64,000 bases of DNA from assembly GCA_947184155.2 (NCBI GenBank), contig CAMXCT020001485.1, forward strand, positions 85,881 to 149,880, in the 5' to 3' direction. The translations under genes and the position numbers were made by a program. The DNA comes from Cladocopium goreaui. Taxonomy: Eukaryota > Sar > Dinophyceae > Suessiales > Symbiodiniaceae. Within the stretch, counting starts at the first letter, position 1. The number at the start of each line of letters is the position of its first letter. This document shows, one piece after another, positions 31,538 through 43,292 of the stretch. The notes below the pieces were generated by a model, which was given only the letters and a program-made list of their open reading frames with translations, had not been told where the DNA came from and searched no databases.

Positions 31538-34500
31538 AGGAATAGAGATGAAACTACCCGCAGTCGTGGCCTGGGAACTAATGCTCCCTTGTGGCAGAGA
31601 TTACGAGCTAGTTGCCCGCGAACTGTCTTCTATAATGGTCCTATTTTGGACGGGGCAGGCAACCAGTGCCAGACTGACCTAGACTTGTCTGCAGCCATGC
31701 TCGCTACCCGCAAGTTCTGGTTTCAACCGCCTGTCACATATGATCCCGAGTGGACAGACTACCTGGAGCAGTATAAATCACAAACCCAGCCCTGGCCACA
31801 TGTTCCCCCACCCGGCGCGGAAGACCTCATCGGAACTGTCCTTACCACCAACGATTCTTCCCCAGGTCCAGACGGAATACCCTATGCAGCATGGCGACTC
31901 CACCCTGGGGTGTCATCTGATGCGATGATTACACATCTCAATGATATCTGTAGATCTGCGGTCCCTCCCCCTTGCTCAGTCCAAGCATGGATCCCGAAAG
32001 CTAAAATGGGCCCTACTGCTGATAATTTCCGCCCATTGGGCATGCCATCGACATTTGAGAGAGTCATCGATGGAAGCATCGCAGCAGTCATGACCAGAGC
32101 TATTGCACCACTCCTCCACCCCTCCCAAACGGTGTTAAATGTCTTCCGCGAACCGCAAAGTGCAGTTCAATCCGTTCAAGCGGTTCTAGACCAAGATGCA
32201 CCATGCGCATGCCTGTCATTGGACCTTTCTAAAGCATTCGAGCGGATTAATCCCCACTGGATCTTGCAAATTTTATCAGCATGTAAAGCCCCCTGGTGGA
32301 TCATCATGTATACCCGACACATCCTCCTGTTTCGTAGATGTAGACACAAGGTCCAAGGCAAATTGTTACCCTCCAAAATTATTGTTACGGGTGTTGACAT
32401 GGGTCGATCTTTTTCAGTCCTGCTTTTTTGCGTTGCCATGGATCCAGTTTTGACCTACCTTAACCGAATCCCCGGCATGCTGACAGTTCAAGGATATGTT
32501 GATGACACCACGATGGTGGGAGATACTGCAGCAGGCATGCAATGGCTCTCGGATGCCTGGCAAGCTTGCCTCCGCTTGAAATCCGCTGGCATCCAAATAG
32601 ATGAACACCATTGCTGGCGAACTAGCGGGATCAATATGCATGCAGCTAGCTCCGGTCAGATCGACCAATACCCTCCATTGCACTGGGCACAAAGTTTACC
32701 AGGACATGCTACATTGCGGCAGGCCTTGTCTCGCAGAGCCGGATATAACACCACCACCATAGTGTGCCGAGCAAACCTGTTTGTGTGTCTCACCCCAGCG
32801 GAGGTTGATTTAATATTAGCCGGAGGGCATCTTGCTAAAATTGACCCACTCTTCCTAGTACAGTGTGGTTGTTCTAACAAGTGCAGTGTACTGGTTAATC
32901 ACCCTGCTTCCCATAGCACTCTGAATGCGCTAGAACGTTCCGACTGGGGAGCCCACCTCATTGAAGGAAAAACTACAGCGCTGGGTTTGCTCCTATATGG
33001 TAAATATACCCGTAGTCATCAAGGGTGGACCCCAGTAGAGGAACTTGTTGGAACACAAGCCATTAACCCCAAGGCCATGTCCAAAGCCAATCATCGGCTT
33101 GCCCTTTTCGCCACACCTGCTCACTCTGTAGTGCAAAGAAGCCTTGCCAACAACTGTTTTATTTTGTCTCTTAATATTTACCAAAGTACATACTTTGGCT
33201 TTACTCCGGACGACATCAATTTATACCAACAACGCTCTGCTAAACTTATCCTTGGCAGACCATGGCTGGCCGCACGATATCTCCCACACATATTTCGGTG
33301 GTTAGGTATTGCTCCTGCACTAGACCCAGCGGTCACACTCACTGCAGCGTGTTTGGGTTATTGGCTTAGACAAAATGGCTCTACCGCCTTTCTCTCACCG
33401 GGGTACCCGGATGTAGGGACAAGGCAAGGAGCGGTTGTCCAACGCATCTTCCGCACATGGATTCCCCTGCTTGGAATTGACACAGTCGGCAACTTGTTAC
33501 GCATAACTGCAGGACAAAACACCAGGAAAACACACTTCCAATTCCTCCGCCAGCTGAAACTCAGACTTTACGAAGCCATACAAGTGCATGCATTACAATA
33601 TCTACAGTCTAGAGTAAGCTTACAACTCCTACCAGGCGGGGTATCGTGGGCTTGGTTGACCCACTTAGCCACAGTGCCTAAACTTGCTGTTAATGGGGTT
33701 GCGCGCTTTGCGGTCTTGCGGTGGGCAGTGAATGAAGATGACGATGAATGCCTGCGACTTCGAGTTGCAGGCTCGCTGCAGGCTGAGCAGCCATGCCAAC
33801 TATGTGGAATTCCTACCCGGCTGTACCCACTTGGATTGAATTTTGCCCCAGCCTGTGAGAAATGCTGCCACGACCACGATATTAATGCTACCACTCTGTA
33901 CAGTAGAGAGAGATGGGGAATCCCGATCGCATCCCCCTGGCATGCCATCGCGGAATCTGCTCGGGGCTCTTTCCATATTCCTGCCTCGTGGCGTGACCGT
34001 GCACGCGATCTCGCCCCCTGCGTAGCGTGCGGACATGGAGACAATACCTCTCAACATTGGGCTCGTTTCTGCATAGTGCCTGTCCTGGTTGCCAACACCT
34101 TGTCACCCTCCCCCGATCCAGTGAAATTGTTGGACCAACTAGCCCGAGTCAACACAGCTGGATGCGTGACCGCGAGCCACATTCTGCATCAGTTCCGCCG
34201 ACTCTTGCTTGAGCACGGAGGCATGCAACACGCGCCATCTTCAGTTCCCCTAAGTGTCGCTGAATGGCTAACCCGCCTACATGACAATGCTCTACAGGCA
34301 ATCCCAACTCGCTTCCTCCCGGAGCTAGTCTCTCCCGTCAGACCCCAGAGTGCCAACGCAAACAACCAAAATCATCCGTGCCACATGCAAACCGCCGCCA
34401 ATGAAGCAGTGACTCTCCACTCTGCAGCACTTCCCGATCTAGTTTGCACAGCTATTACACCCATTGCCCCGGATCAGCCTATCGCTGTCCTCCCCCTTGG

Positions 34501-36274
34501 ACATCCATGGCTTGGCCTCATTGCCCCAGCACGAGCCCGGGTCGCTGGATTCCGCCCTAATGCTAAGATTGCACCAGCCTGCCCCAACTCGCCTGATTCC
34601 TTCTGTACTGTTACAGCTCTTCAATCCATCAGTCCAAATGAGTTGATCTTAGCAATTCCCCCCGACGATACACCATCCGAACCCTCGATACAGATTGTAG
34701 GCCAATTCGATGGCAGTTGTATGCACGAAGATGAATTGGGAGGAGCTGGATATGTTGTCTATGTCATCGAAGGTGGTCGGTCTCGCGTAATTGCATGTCG
34801 GTCAGTCGCCCTGCCGCATTGTTCAGATAATATAGAAGCAGAAATCATGGCCTGCTTGTATCTTGTTGAAGAAGTTGCTGTTGTCGTTAAGCAGCGTTTA
34901 TCGAGCCGCGGCCTAATGCCCAAGGTAGTCATTCAAGGAGACATTCTCCCTGTCATTAAGTACTTTCAATTTGCAGGCCGTCTTCGGAGGATAGATATGC
35001 ACCAACCATTGGAAAGCATCCGTTCAACCCTGAGTCTGCATCTCCCGAGTAGTCTATTCATATACCTGCCGAGAGTGGCCAACGGCATAGCAGATGACTT
35101 GGCTGGACAAGCCACCCAGTTCCTGTTGGCTAAATATAGGCGCAACCCCGCTACCTTCAATCGGAATGCTGGACCGGTGTCCATCAAGCCATCATTCCCA
35201 ACGGGCCTCTTTCAGGTCGGAGGCTTTCACATTCAAAGTTTTGATCAAACCTGGAGCCAGCCCATACTTACCCTAGTAGAGAGGCCCAGCATTGATCACG
35301 GTCTTCTCCGAAAACATGTGACCCTCCACCCCCATCACCGCCAGCTGATCGAATCCTATCTCTCTCCGTGTCTCCCGCAAAACTGCAGTATTGAAATTGA
35401 CTATTCCCCCAAAGCTGCTGACAACTACGGACGAAGATATTGCTGCACCATAGGAGGCCAGCGACTACCGCGTGCTGCCAGGCTGTTATTGTTCGGACAG
35501 AATCACTGCGAAATTGACCTCAAAGGATCTTTCTATGAACTTGTTCGACGCCTGGGACTACGTTTTGCGCCCGATTTGGTACCCCTCCCAACCATCGATG
35601 AGTTCCGCGCGCAGCTAGCCCGAGACCCCTATATTCAGAAAGTTGAAGCAGTCTGCCCTGACACCATCAAGCAACTCCCATTGAGAATTATCAATAGCTC
35701 CCTAGCTGCTACATACCGATATCTCAGTTCTCTGGTTGACGACTTCCCCATTGCGAGTGTTAGCGCAATCCTCTGCCAACTCGAGTCTCTAAGTACAACC
35801 CTGACAACTCAGTTGCTACCGCGTTTCCGCCCAGGTTTCCTGGTCAACCATAATGACAGCGCTTTTCGATTGCTAGAGTACTTTGAAGCCACGATTGTTG
35901 AGGACACCATTCGTGCACTCATTGCCCGCCACCCAACACAATCTTTGGTGTGGCTACACGATGGTTTCTTGGTTGCTCCCCCGCCCCCTGAACAAATGCT
36001 AAGGCAGATCGAAAAAGAAGTTCTATCCAATCACCAGCTTTACCTTGGTCAGACATGGTTTAAAGTTACCTCCCTTAGCACAGCACGCGAGGCATATGTA
36101 GACACCCTCAAGCATACCGCCAGTAGCCATGCCCTGTCCCTCACCCGTCGCGCACCCCACAGCTCCCAACGTAAACACCGCAGTGCTCAAGGATCGCCCC
36201 ATATCTGCGCCACGCCTTTGGAAGCCCTTGCCAAACTGCGTGCTCGACGCGAACGCCCGACGGGAGTGAGTTAA
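31538..36274 (+). CDS. LINE ORF3 3' part: reverse transcriptase, RNase H and palm-like C-terminal domain
   Basis: It continues the phase of 20537-21985. The RT has PDGIPYAAWR, LSLDLSKAFERINPHWI (motif A), a degenerate motif B (GVDMGRSFSVLLF) and YVDD near 32500. A Cys-rich segment (CQLC, CEKCCHDHD, CVACGHGD) precedes RNase H, which has QFDGSC near 34702, EAEIMACL, IQGDILPV and ADDLAGQ. A further 300 residues have CEIDLKGSFYELVRRLG, LPLRIINSSL and LVWLHDGFLV, resembling motifs A, B and C of a DNA polymerase palm. That last domain is unusual for a LINE and is an inference. The ORF is open to the TAA at 36272. Confidence 0.85.
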   Translation, partial: RNRDETTRSRGLGTNAPLWQRLRASCPRTVFYNGPILDGAGNQCQTDLDLSAAMLATRKFWFQPPVTYDPEWTDYLEQYKSQTQPWPHVPPPGAEDLIGTVLTTNDSSPGPDGIPYAAWRLHPGVSSDAMITHLNDICRSAVPPPCSVQAWIPKAKMGPTADNFRPLGMPSTFERVIDGSIAAVMTRAIAPLLHPSQTVLNVFREPQSAVQSVQAVLDQDAPCACLSLDLSKAFERINPHWILQILSACKAPWWIIMYTRHILLFRRCRHKVQGKLLPSKIIVTGVDMGRSFSVLLFCVAMDPVLTYLNRIPGMLTVQGYVDDTTMVGDTAAGMQWLSDAWQACLRLKSAGIQIDEHHCWRTSGINMHAASSGQIDQYPPLHWAQSLPGHATLRQALSRRAGYNTTTIVCRANLFVCLTPAEVDLILAGGHLAKIDPLFLVQCGCSNKCSVLVNHPASHSTLNALERSDWGAHLIEGKTTALGLLLYGKYTRSHQGWTPVEELVGTQAINPKAMSKANHRLALFATPAHSVVQRSLANNCFILSLNIYQSTYFGFTPDDINLYQQRSAKLILGRPWLAARYLPHIFRWLGIAPALDPAVTLTAACLGYWLRQNGSTAFLSPGYPDVGTRQGAVVQRIFRTWIPLLGIDTVGNLLRITAGQNTRKTHFQFLRQLKLRLYEAIQVHALQYLQSRVSLQLLPGGVSWAWLTHLATVPKLAVNGVARFAVLRWAVNEDDDECLRLRVAGSLQAEQPCQLCGIPTRLYPLGLNFAPACEKCCHDHDINATTLYSRERWGIPIASPWHAIAESARGSFHIPASWRDRARDLAPCVACGHGDNTSQHWARFCIVPVLVANTLSPSPDPVKLLDQLARVNTAGCVTASHILHQFRRLLLEHGGMQHAPSSVPLSVAEWLTRLHDNALQAIPTRFLPELVSPVRPQSANANNQNHPCHMQTAANEAVTLHSAALPDLVCTAITPIAPDQPIAVLPLGHPWLGLIAPARARVAGFRPNAKIAPACPNSPDSFCTVTALQSISPNELILAIPPDDTPSEPSIQIVGQFDGSCMHEDELGGAGYVVYVIEGGRSRVIACRSVALPHCSDNIEAEIMACLYLVEEVAVVVKQRLSSRGLMPKVVIQGDILPVIKYFQFAGRLRRIDMHQPLESIRSTLSLHLPSSLFIYLPRVANGIADDLAGQATQFLLAKYRRNPATFNRNAGPVSIKPSFPTGLFQVGGFHIQSFDQTWSQPILTLVERPSIDHGLLRKHVTLHPHHRQLIESYLSPCLPQNCSIEIDYSPKAADNYGRRYCCTIGGQRLPRAARLLLFGQNHCEIDLKGSFYELVRRLGLRFAPDLVPLPTIDEFRAQLARDPYIQKVEAVCPDTIKQLPLRIINSSLAATYRYLSSLVDDFPIASVSAILCQLESLSTTLTTQLLPRFRPGFLVNHNDSAFRLLEYFEATIVEDTIRALIARHPTQSLVWLHDGFLVAPPPPEQMLRQIEKEVLSNHQLYLGQTWFKVTSLSTAREAYVDTLKHTASSHALSLTRRAPHSSQRKHRSAQGSPHICATPLEALAKLRARRERPTGVS
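33398..33410 (+). repeat. GTA-loop hairpin inside LINE ORF3
   Basis: CCGGG-GTA-CCCGG, a member of the dispersed hairpin family, between the RT and RNase H coding regions. Confidence 0.55.
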
Positions 36275-39200
36275 AAGCAAGACCAACCCCATGACCTAGC
36301 CTACCACTCCCCAGGCGGCTTTAGGCTGCTGCAACGTAGTTATTGCTGATTGAAACCTCCTGTTCTCAGGTAGCCCTCATCAGCTCACTACCTTATCTGT
36401 ACCCACCCTCTGCCGAGTTAGTTCTCATGCCTCATGATTGGTCTTGTCCGGTGGGGTTGGCTCCCAGGGGTGCCCTGGGTAGCCCTCCCCACCTTTGCAA
36501 GACCCAAGGGGACATCATAATACTAAACCTTTAGCCTCGGGTAGACAATGACCCATTCCCTCCCTCAGCTAACGAGCCCAAAGAGGTACATGCGCACCAG
36601 CTTTAACCTGGAGGATTTCAAAATAAGGACGACTATTTGCGGCTCACTAATGATATGGCACTGCAAGGGATTAAGTAGTCCTGTGGAGAAGACCCAGGGT
36701 CAGCCGTCTGCGGAAACTCAGCTAAGCTTAAATACCAATCTGCAAATGCTAATAGATTGACAGGCTGTAGTAACTGCTCAACACGACTATGTCCACCTCC
36801 CAGTTGACCAAAAGTCCATCCCGCAGTATCGCTCCACTATGCTTTTACCTCCTGTTTGCCTCTTTCTGGGTGTTCAGAGGAAATCAACCTCCCACCCTGG
36901 GGAAAAGGTGGGAGAAAAAAAAAAACTACTACAATACTCTCTGTACTCCAGCTCCTTAGCAAACACAGGCATCGTAAAGCATCGTGTGCAACATTTTGCC
37001 CTGAAAGGATGGATTAGAAGTGAGATCATCGCTATGTAACTGCCATACGACCATTTCTGTTCCCAAGGGTACCTTGGGTAATGGAGAAACATTTTCAGTG
37101 ACCCGCATCGAGTTGCTGAGGCTCCTTCGGACCGATATAAAATACGTCAAAGGCAGTTGTAGCTTGTTGCTGCCCTTGAATCCCGTTTGTCGTCTGTCCG
37201 TAGATAAGTCCTGTACCATACTATATATTCGACCCTCTGATCTACCTGCGCATTGTTTCCACGGCACATGAAGTTTCAAAGTGCGTTTTTGGAGTCATTA
37301 GCTTCGGGTCGTCCTACTCGAGTGCCATACTCATGGTAAGGTGCAGCAGGTCACGCTGAGTAATACTACTCTTCGGCGCTACTTGCCACCTACATTGTTT
37401 CCCCTTCGAATGAAGCATTTCGTAATAATAACGAATGGATGACCTTTCCCTGTTCACGCTCAGACGCCAATTAATGCTGGGTAGTTACTGATGACACGCA
37501 TGTCCCAGGAAAAGATATATCTTCTCCGCTTTAACCAGCATGGTTACCCTCAACGCACTACCCAAGCGTTTAACCCCTCATCTCCCACATAGTAGCTAAC
37601 CCTGCGATTGGATGTGGTAAACGGGCCCAATGGATAAAGGATGCTCCCAGAAAGAACTGTTGCCCACTTGTCGCTAGTCCAGACTATCGCATCAAAGAGG
37701 GCATTGTTCCTGATAGTTATTGCCCTGTTGGCAGCATCGCTAGGCTGAGCAACACTTATGCTTAAGGTCCTTTTTCATTATATCATCCTGCCAACTGGCG
37801 CACGATCTTAATAGAGTTGTAGCATTACCAACCACGTGGCCATAAGAAATTCCGCAGAATACTCCAATCCATGAAGGTTGCTCCAGGGTGATGGACTTCA
37901 CTTCCCACATGCCACCGCTGAAGATCCTGAGCCATGTACCACCGACGCAGAACAGAGAAGTACCACGCTGACGCCCCCCTCGCGCAGTGTGATAGAGCCG
38001 GTAGGACATTATGTGCTGCCAAGTTAAAGTAGATAGTGCTCTCGCCGCCCATGGCACCTCGTACTCAGAGCTGGATAGAGCCTCGAGTGCTAGCAGTTTA
38101 GGACAGCCGCTGTTCCCAAGGGTACCTAGGGTAATGGCGAGTCTCCAACTACCACTTTGCAATGCGGCACACTGTTCCGAACCGGCGTCAGCAAGTCCTA
38201 GCGCGGGTGTCCTGGACGGAGTTTAACCAGAGCAGCAGGCATTGGGTTGCGATGGCGCGCATACATGTGCGCCAAGTAGGCAGCTCGTGAACAGGCTTCC
38301 TTGTGTCTGCCAAGGCCCATGGCCTAATGATCCGGGTTGTGGGCTACAAGCGTAGCTCCAAAATCCATTGGAACGGAGCAGCGCTAACTCCGTGGGCTTC
38401 AACGATCAGTGAAAAGTAGCTGGCCAGATTTTCTGGCAAATAATTTCTTGCACAAACCAGCCTCTCGGATAAGCCACCTTTTTGGACATCGCAAGATTTC
38501 ACAACGAGGGTCAAGGACCATTTCAAATGTTGATGAAAGTACTTCCGCGCATCGATGAACTCAGGCCCTTTCGGATTGGTACAAGGCACAGAAAGGAGCG
38601 GTGGCTACGGTGAGATCTCCAGTTGCCGCATTTGAATCGGAATCGCCATCTGTCCGAAAGGAAGACGTGGAAAAACCTACCTTCCTAGACCCTCTGTTGT
38701 ACTCGACAATTGTTTTTACCACATGGTCTCAATGTTCTTACCATGTTTCGGGCATCCCAGTTGGATGGTTTTGATTGCGAACCCTGTGCAAATACTGAGT
38801 GACCATTTAATTATTCAATAATTTTCAGAGGTTGATGCACTCTGTAGACATGCTGAAAGCAGTGGCTGCACTGGCTGGTGCTTCCTTGTTACTGTTGCCA
38901 TGGTTCCTGCTAGCATCTTGACATTAACTATCACTGCTTGTCTACTTTTTTGGTTGCAAAGCTCAACAAATTGACCGCAAAATAATTTATCTCCCTGTAA
39001 CCTAGAGGGACTAGACAGGACCTCAATTACTGAACACTGCTAAAGACCAAAAGTCTGCGTGAGATGGAAAGTCCACTCCCTTAGAGCAGCCCATTGTGCG
39101 TTAAGTAGGCAGCTCGTTCACAGGAGTGCTTGTTAATGCCAAGGCCCAGGGACCAAGGGAACAGTCTACTGGATACGAGCGGGGCATCTTGATGGAATTA

Positions 39201-41720
39201 CGTCCCAGGGTCCAGACAACAGAGCAGCACTAACTCCAGGGGTTTCCACAATCAGAGCATGGTAGCTGTTAGTTCCTGTCTGTACAGGTATATTTTTTCC
39301 ATGCCAGCCATTATCCCCCCTGCCTAAATTATCCAATTGACCAGGGGATGTATCTGATTAGGGCCGCCCACTATGCTTGGCAACCGTCCGCCATTCTAAG
39401 GTAATTATACCCCATCGGTGTACCCTCATCCCTGGTTCTGAGCCAAAGGGGTGCCTACCTAATCATTGGCTGCCCGTAAGTAGTTGTCTGGTTGATGGCA
39501 CGGCACTAATACTACTACAGTATAGTAACGGCTTAAACATTTGACCCTTTACTGCCACAGCCCAATCTAGGTCCCCCAGTATGATGGACGACACTTCCCT
39601 GTCCACGCTGTCAGATGCCAACAAATGCTGGGTAGTTATTGCTGACTCGCACGTCCCAGGGAAAGACATATCTTCTCTACTCTGACCATAATAGTATCCA
39701 CCAGCACACTACCCAAGCGCTCAACTCCTAATCTCCCAATATCGTAGCTAATCCTATTGGTGGATGTTTCATTAAACTGGCCAAATGATTAGCGGTTGCT
39801 CCCAGGGATAATTGTTGCCCATTTGCCCTACGTCCGGTTTACCACATTGAGTAGGGCCCTGTATAACGATCTACATGACACACCCTGCTCTTGATAGTTA
39901 TTGCCGTGTTGAAAGCAGCGCCATGCTGAGCAAACGCCTATGCGTAGAGTTGTTTCTCACTATCACTGTCCCAGCCAGCGCACTACCTCTGCCTAGTTAT
40001 AGAACTCCCATCAATGTGGCTATAAGAAATCCCGTGGAATCGTTAAATAAATGAGGGTTGCTCCCGGGTGATGGACATCACTTCCCACATGCCACCGCTG
40101 AAGCTCCAGGGCCATGCACCGCCGACGCAGGATGGAAAAGTACCACGATGACGCCTTCCTCGTGCAGTCTAATTGAGCCGATAGGACATCCGGTGCCGCC
40201 AAGTTCCAGTAGATAGTGCTCTCGCCGCACATTGCACTTCATGTTCAGTGCGTAATAGAGCTAGAGTGCTAGCAGATTTAGACAGCTGCTGTTCCCAAGG
40301 GTACATTGGGTAATGGCGAGTTTTTTACTATTACTCTGGAATGCGATCCTCAGTTACAGGACACTGTCAAGGCAGGGTGTGCAACAGGCCTCGTGACGCA
40401 GCGCGTGCAACATGTTGCCCGGGGAGAACAGAGAAACTCCACGATGACGCCTCGCACGAGCAGGATAGTTGAGCTGGTAGGACATCCATAGCCGCCAAGT
40501 ATGGGTAAATAGTGTTCTCGCCGCCCATTGCACCTCATGCTCAGAGCTTGATAGAGCCTAGAGTGCCAGCAGCTTCGGACAGCTGCTGTTCCCAAGGGTA
40601 CCTTGGGTAATGGCGATTCTCCAACTCCCACTTTGAAATGCGGCACACTGTTCCAAACCGGTGCTATCCTAGTGTGCTGTCCTTCAGCCGCGCCGAAATA
40701 GCCTCTGCATCGCCCTCCAGAGATGGAGGCATGTAGCTGTGAAGATCTTTCGTTTTTTCAGCAAGTCCCTTGGCGATGTACAGCATTTCGGACCGTATTC
40801 GTGTACAGGGCAGCACGTAGCGCAACTGTGGACCATGGTCGTGCCTTAAACCAGCAGCTCTCCCTTTCCCCACCTCGTTCAACTTCTGCTTAGAAGTCTG
40901 CAGTGCCAGGTGGAGGAAACCATGAATGACCTGGACAACATAGGGTTTGATGACATAGGGTTTTCCCGCACTCCACCATTCAAGTAGTCCCGCATGCCCT
41001 CACCCCCCGCTGTGCCCCTCACATCGCTAGGAACATGACACATGTGTCTGTTTTTCCTCTGCTGTTCCCAAGGGCACCTTGGGTAATGGTGAGGGCTCCA
41101 TTTTCACCCTACCAGGTACTCATCTTTCATGGTTCATCCTCCTCATGACTGTCACTTTCTTCCCAATATCCCGGCCCCATCTATGCTACCAACATCTGTA
41201 CTCCTTGCTTCTGTCCTCCTCATTGTCCATTGCCTCTTGCCTATCTTGCACAGATTGCCACCTCCTCCTGTCATATGCTGCGGCTCCACCACGTGCCCCG
41301 CCCCGTGCTACTCACTCCGGTGTCATGAATCTCCTACTGAATACAATACACTGCCCCCCCAATCCTGCCACCGGTCATATGTTGTACATCTTTCCTTCTG
41401 TTGAAGTGTCTGGTATTTTGTTGACTGAGCCTGGACCTAACATGACTCTCTCCGTCAGCAGCCATTGGTTCGAACTGTGAGGACACCGCACCTGCATAAG
41501 CCAGTGTTGCTTGGATCCTCACTTTTACTCAACTTCTAATTGCTCGCCCGTTCATTCTCCCTTAAGCCGACACGGGGTTCCCGTTGTTTGGCCCCTGCCC
41601 GTTTCCCGGTGTTTGGCCGCTGCCACGCAATAGCGAGTGGTTCCTGTCGTTTGGTCCTACAAGCCGTGCAACTGCCTCCACTCTGAAGAGTGCTGCCACT
41701 GCAGGGTACCTGCTGCTGGT
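36275..41720. repeat. non-coding region of diverged repeats and hairpins
   Basis: No intact gene. Diverged direct repeats: R1 37435-38170 and R2 39589-40345 (share cttcccacatgccaccgctg and gatagtgctctcgccgc), with a partial R3 at about 40395-40650. A second pair lies at 38262-38415 and 39091-39270 (share aagtaggcagctcgt). Hairpins of the GTA-loop family occur at 36463-36479, 37062-37078, 38115-38131, 40294-40310, 40591-40607 and 41067-41083; most share ttcccaagg and gggtaatgg flanks. A minus-strand open stretch at 38344-38589 contains IVEAHGVSAAPFQW, resembling part of the ORF at 41721. Confidence 0.65.
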
Positions 41721-43292
41721 ATGCCGAAGCCAAACCCTTTTCCTTCTGGCCTAATCAGTGTTTCTGATCAACACCTACTGGACATATCGGCTGGAATGAA
41801 TTGGAACATGCCAGCAGCCAGCAGCGTTCGTTTTCTTGCAGTGAGGGGCACAATATGGGTAGGTGATTGCCAGACAACATATAATTTCACATTGGTAGAA
41901 TACCACTTGCATATTGACGAGGTACCATGGATCATTTTTTCGACCCTCGCCGACGCCCTTGAGACAGAGTTTGACCCTGCCTTCTGGGATACCGTCAATT
42001 ATGGCCGAAAAGAGCGGTGGGGTTTTCTTGAACTACCCTGGGATGGAAAAGTCTACGGTGCTGCACCACAGTATGCCCAAGTCCGACTATCCATCTTTAA
42101 TCGTGACGCTCACACCATGCGTGTTGTGCAACCGTTTGTGTGGAACCATACGCACCTAAAAGTTCACCCGAACGGAGCAATGGTTTTCCATGAACAAAAA
42201 AGATTAGCCTTCCTGCTGCCTTTGATAGTAGAAGCCCATGGGTTGCTGCCGCCTAAGCCATTGTTCTGGGTCAATGAAGACAATACCATCCCATTGTGGA
42301 GAACCACCCTGTGGACGCATGAAGAAACCATCCAGTGGTTAGCTGAGACCGGAGAGACGTACCCGCAGGAACTGCGAGATGAACTCCAGCCGCGCATTGA
42401 CCAACTTAAGCCTTCACAACATGCGAAACGGGCACTGCCTCCGCCTCCGCCGGTACCGACCAGGTGGGCGGAGCGATCCGCAGCAAAACAGCCAGCACAA
42501 AAAATGCAAACAGATGCTCCACCGGACCCTAAATGTACTCAGAGCACGCCACAGCAAGTGGCTGACCGAGAGCGGCAATACATGGAATTGCAGTCTATTA
42601 TTCATCAAGCAAACCAACAAACGTTGGCAGATAGCCGACCAGCGGCGACCAGACTGACCCAAAAACCAGCCAATTTGCTGGCCGCAAGTCAACAAAGCAC
42701 AGACATTGCAGCAACGGCCGCATCGTCCAATCCCAGTACAGGCGTAGTGGCAGAAGCTCCAACCCCGCAGCAAAGCAAGTCACCTGACAAAATCAGTGCA
42801 CAGTCATTATTTCACAGACGACCAGGCCCACCATCGGCCCTGCCTGCGAACAAAGCGCAAACGGATACCCCGGGTACCGGCGTGTTATCCTCTGACTCTC
42901 ACTCTGCAACCCACAGCAAAGATGATGAGCAACAACAACCTCCGGAACAGCTCGCAGCCCACGACGACACATCAACAGAAGAATCGTCGCCTGCAAATAC
43001 ACCCAAAGCATTGCCGGAGACTCAAGCGACTGACACTGCGGGTGCTAGCAGCCCTGAGCCCGCCAGTGACTCCATGCAGGACGTCGACCTCGCCGCAGCG
43101 GACATCCCAACGTTGCAGAACATGGAAAAGACAGCCTGTGAAAGAGTGGCCTCCTGTGAAACGCGACTCCTCAATGCCCGCGAGCACCTTACTCGCATTA
43201 GAAAGCGCCTTAAAAGAATGCAAGATGCCCACTCACCAGGCACTCCGCAACCCTCTCCTGTTGCAGATATGGAAATGGAAATCATTGACTGA
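41721..43292 (+). CDS. first ORF of the plus-strand GT/hydrolase/helicase element, unknown protein
   Basis: ATG at 41721 (MPKPNPFPSG) gives 523 residues; the frame is open from GTG at 41637. Residues 1 to about 220 look globular (VRFLAVRGTIWVGDCQTTYN, LAFLLPLIVEAHGLLPP). The middle is Ala/Gln/Pro/Thr-rich disorder, and the last 60 residues are likely coiled coil (RVASCETRLLNAREHLTRIR). No family is recognised. By place, before the large enzyme ORF, it could be an ORF1-type protein of the same element. No counterpart was seen next to the minus copy at 51-59 kb. Confidence 0.6.
   Translation: MPKPNPFPSGLISVSDQHLLDISAGMNWNMPAASSVRFLAVRGTIWVGDCQTTYNFTLVEYHLHIDEVPWIIFSTLADALETEFDPAFWDTVNYGRKERWGFLELPWDGKVYGAAPQYAQVRLSIFNRDAHTMRVVQPFVWNHTHLKVHPNGAMVFHEQKRLAFLLPLIVEAHGLLPPKPLFWVNEDNTIPLWRTTLWTHEETIQWLAETGETYPQELRDELQPRIDQLKPSQHAKRALPPPPPVPTRWAERSAAKQPAQKMQTDAPPDPKCTQSTPQQVADRERQYMELQSIIHQANQQTLADSRPAATRLTQKPANLLAASQQSTDIAATAASSNPSTGVVAEAPTPQQSKSPDKISAQSLFHRRPGPPSALPANKAQTDTPGTGVLSSDSHSATHSKDDEQQQPPEQLAAHDDTSTEESSPANTPKALPETQATDTAGASSPEPASDSMQDVDLAAADIPTLQNMEKTACERVASCETRLLNAREHLTRIRKRLKRMQDAHSPGTPQPSPVADMEMEIID

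Larger units (their letters stand above)
12783..36274 (+). mobile_element. LINE-like retrotransposon with DNMT3-like methyltransferase, interrupted by a YR element
   Basis: The element runs from the DinoSL relict through ORFs at 13294, 16362, 18363, 20537 and 31538. Domain order is an unknown protein, a probable USP-like protease, DNMT3-like methyltransferase, APE-type endonuclease, RT, RNase H and a palm-like domain. Excluding the 9,552-bp insertion at 21986-31537 it is about 14 kb. The frame changes at about 16396 (-1), 18362 (+1) and 20532 (overlap), and a single in-frame TGA lies at 15868. The 5' border rests on the DinoSL relict; the 3' border is not defined, because no poly-A or terminal duplication was found after 36274. 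Confidence 0.75.
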
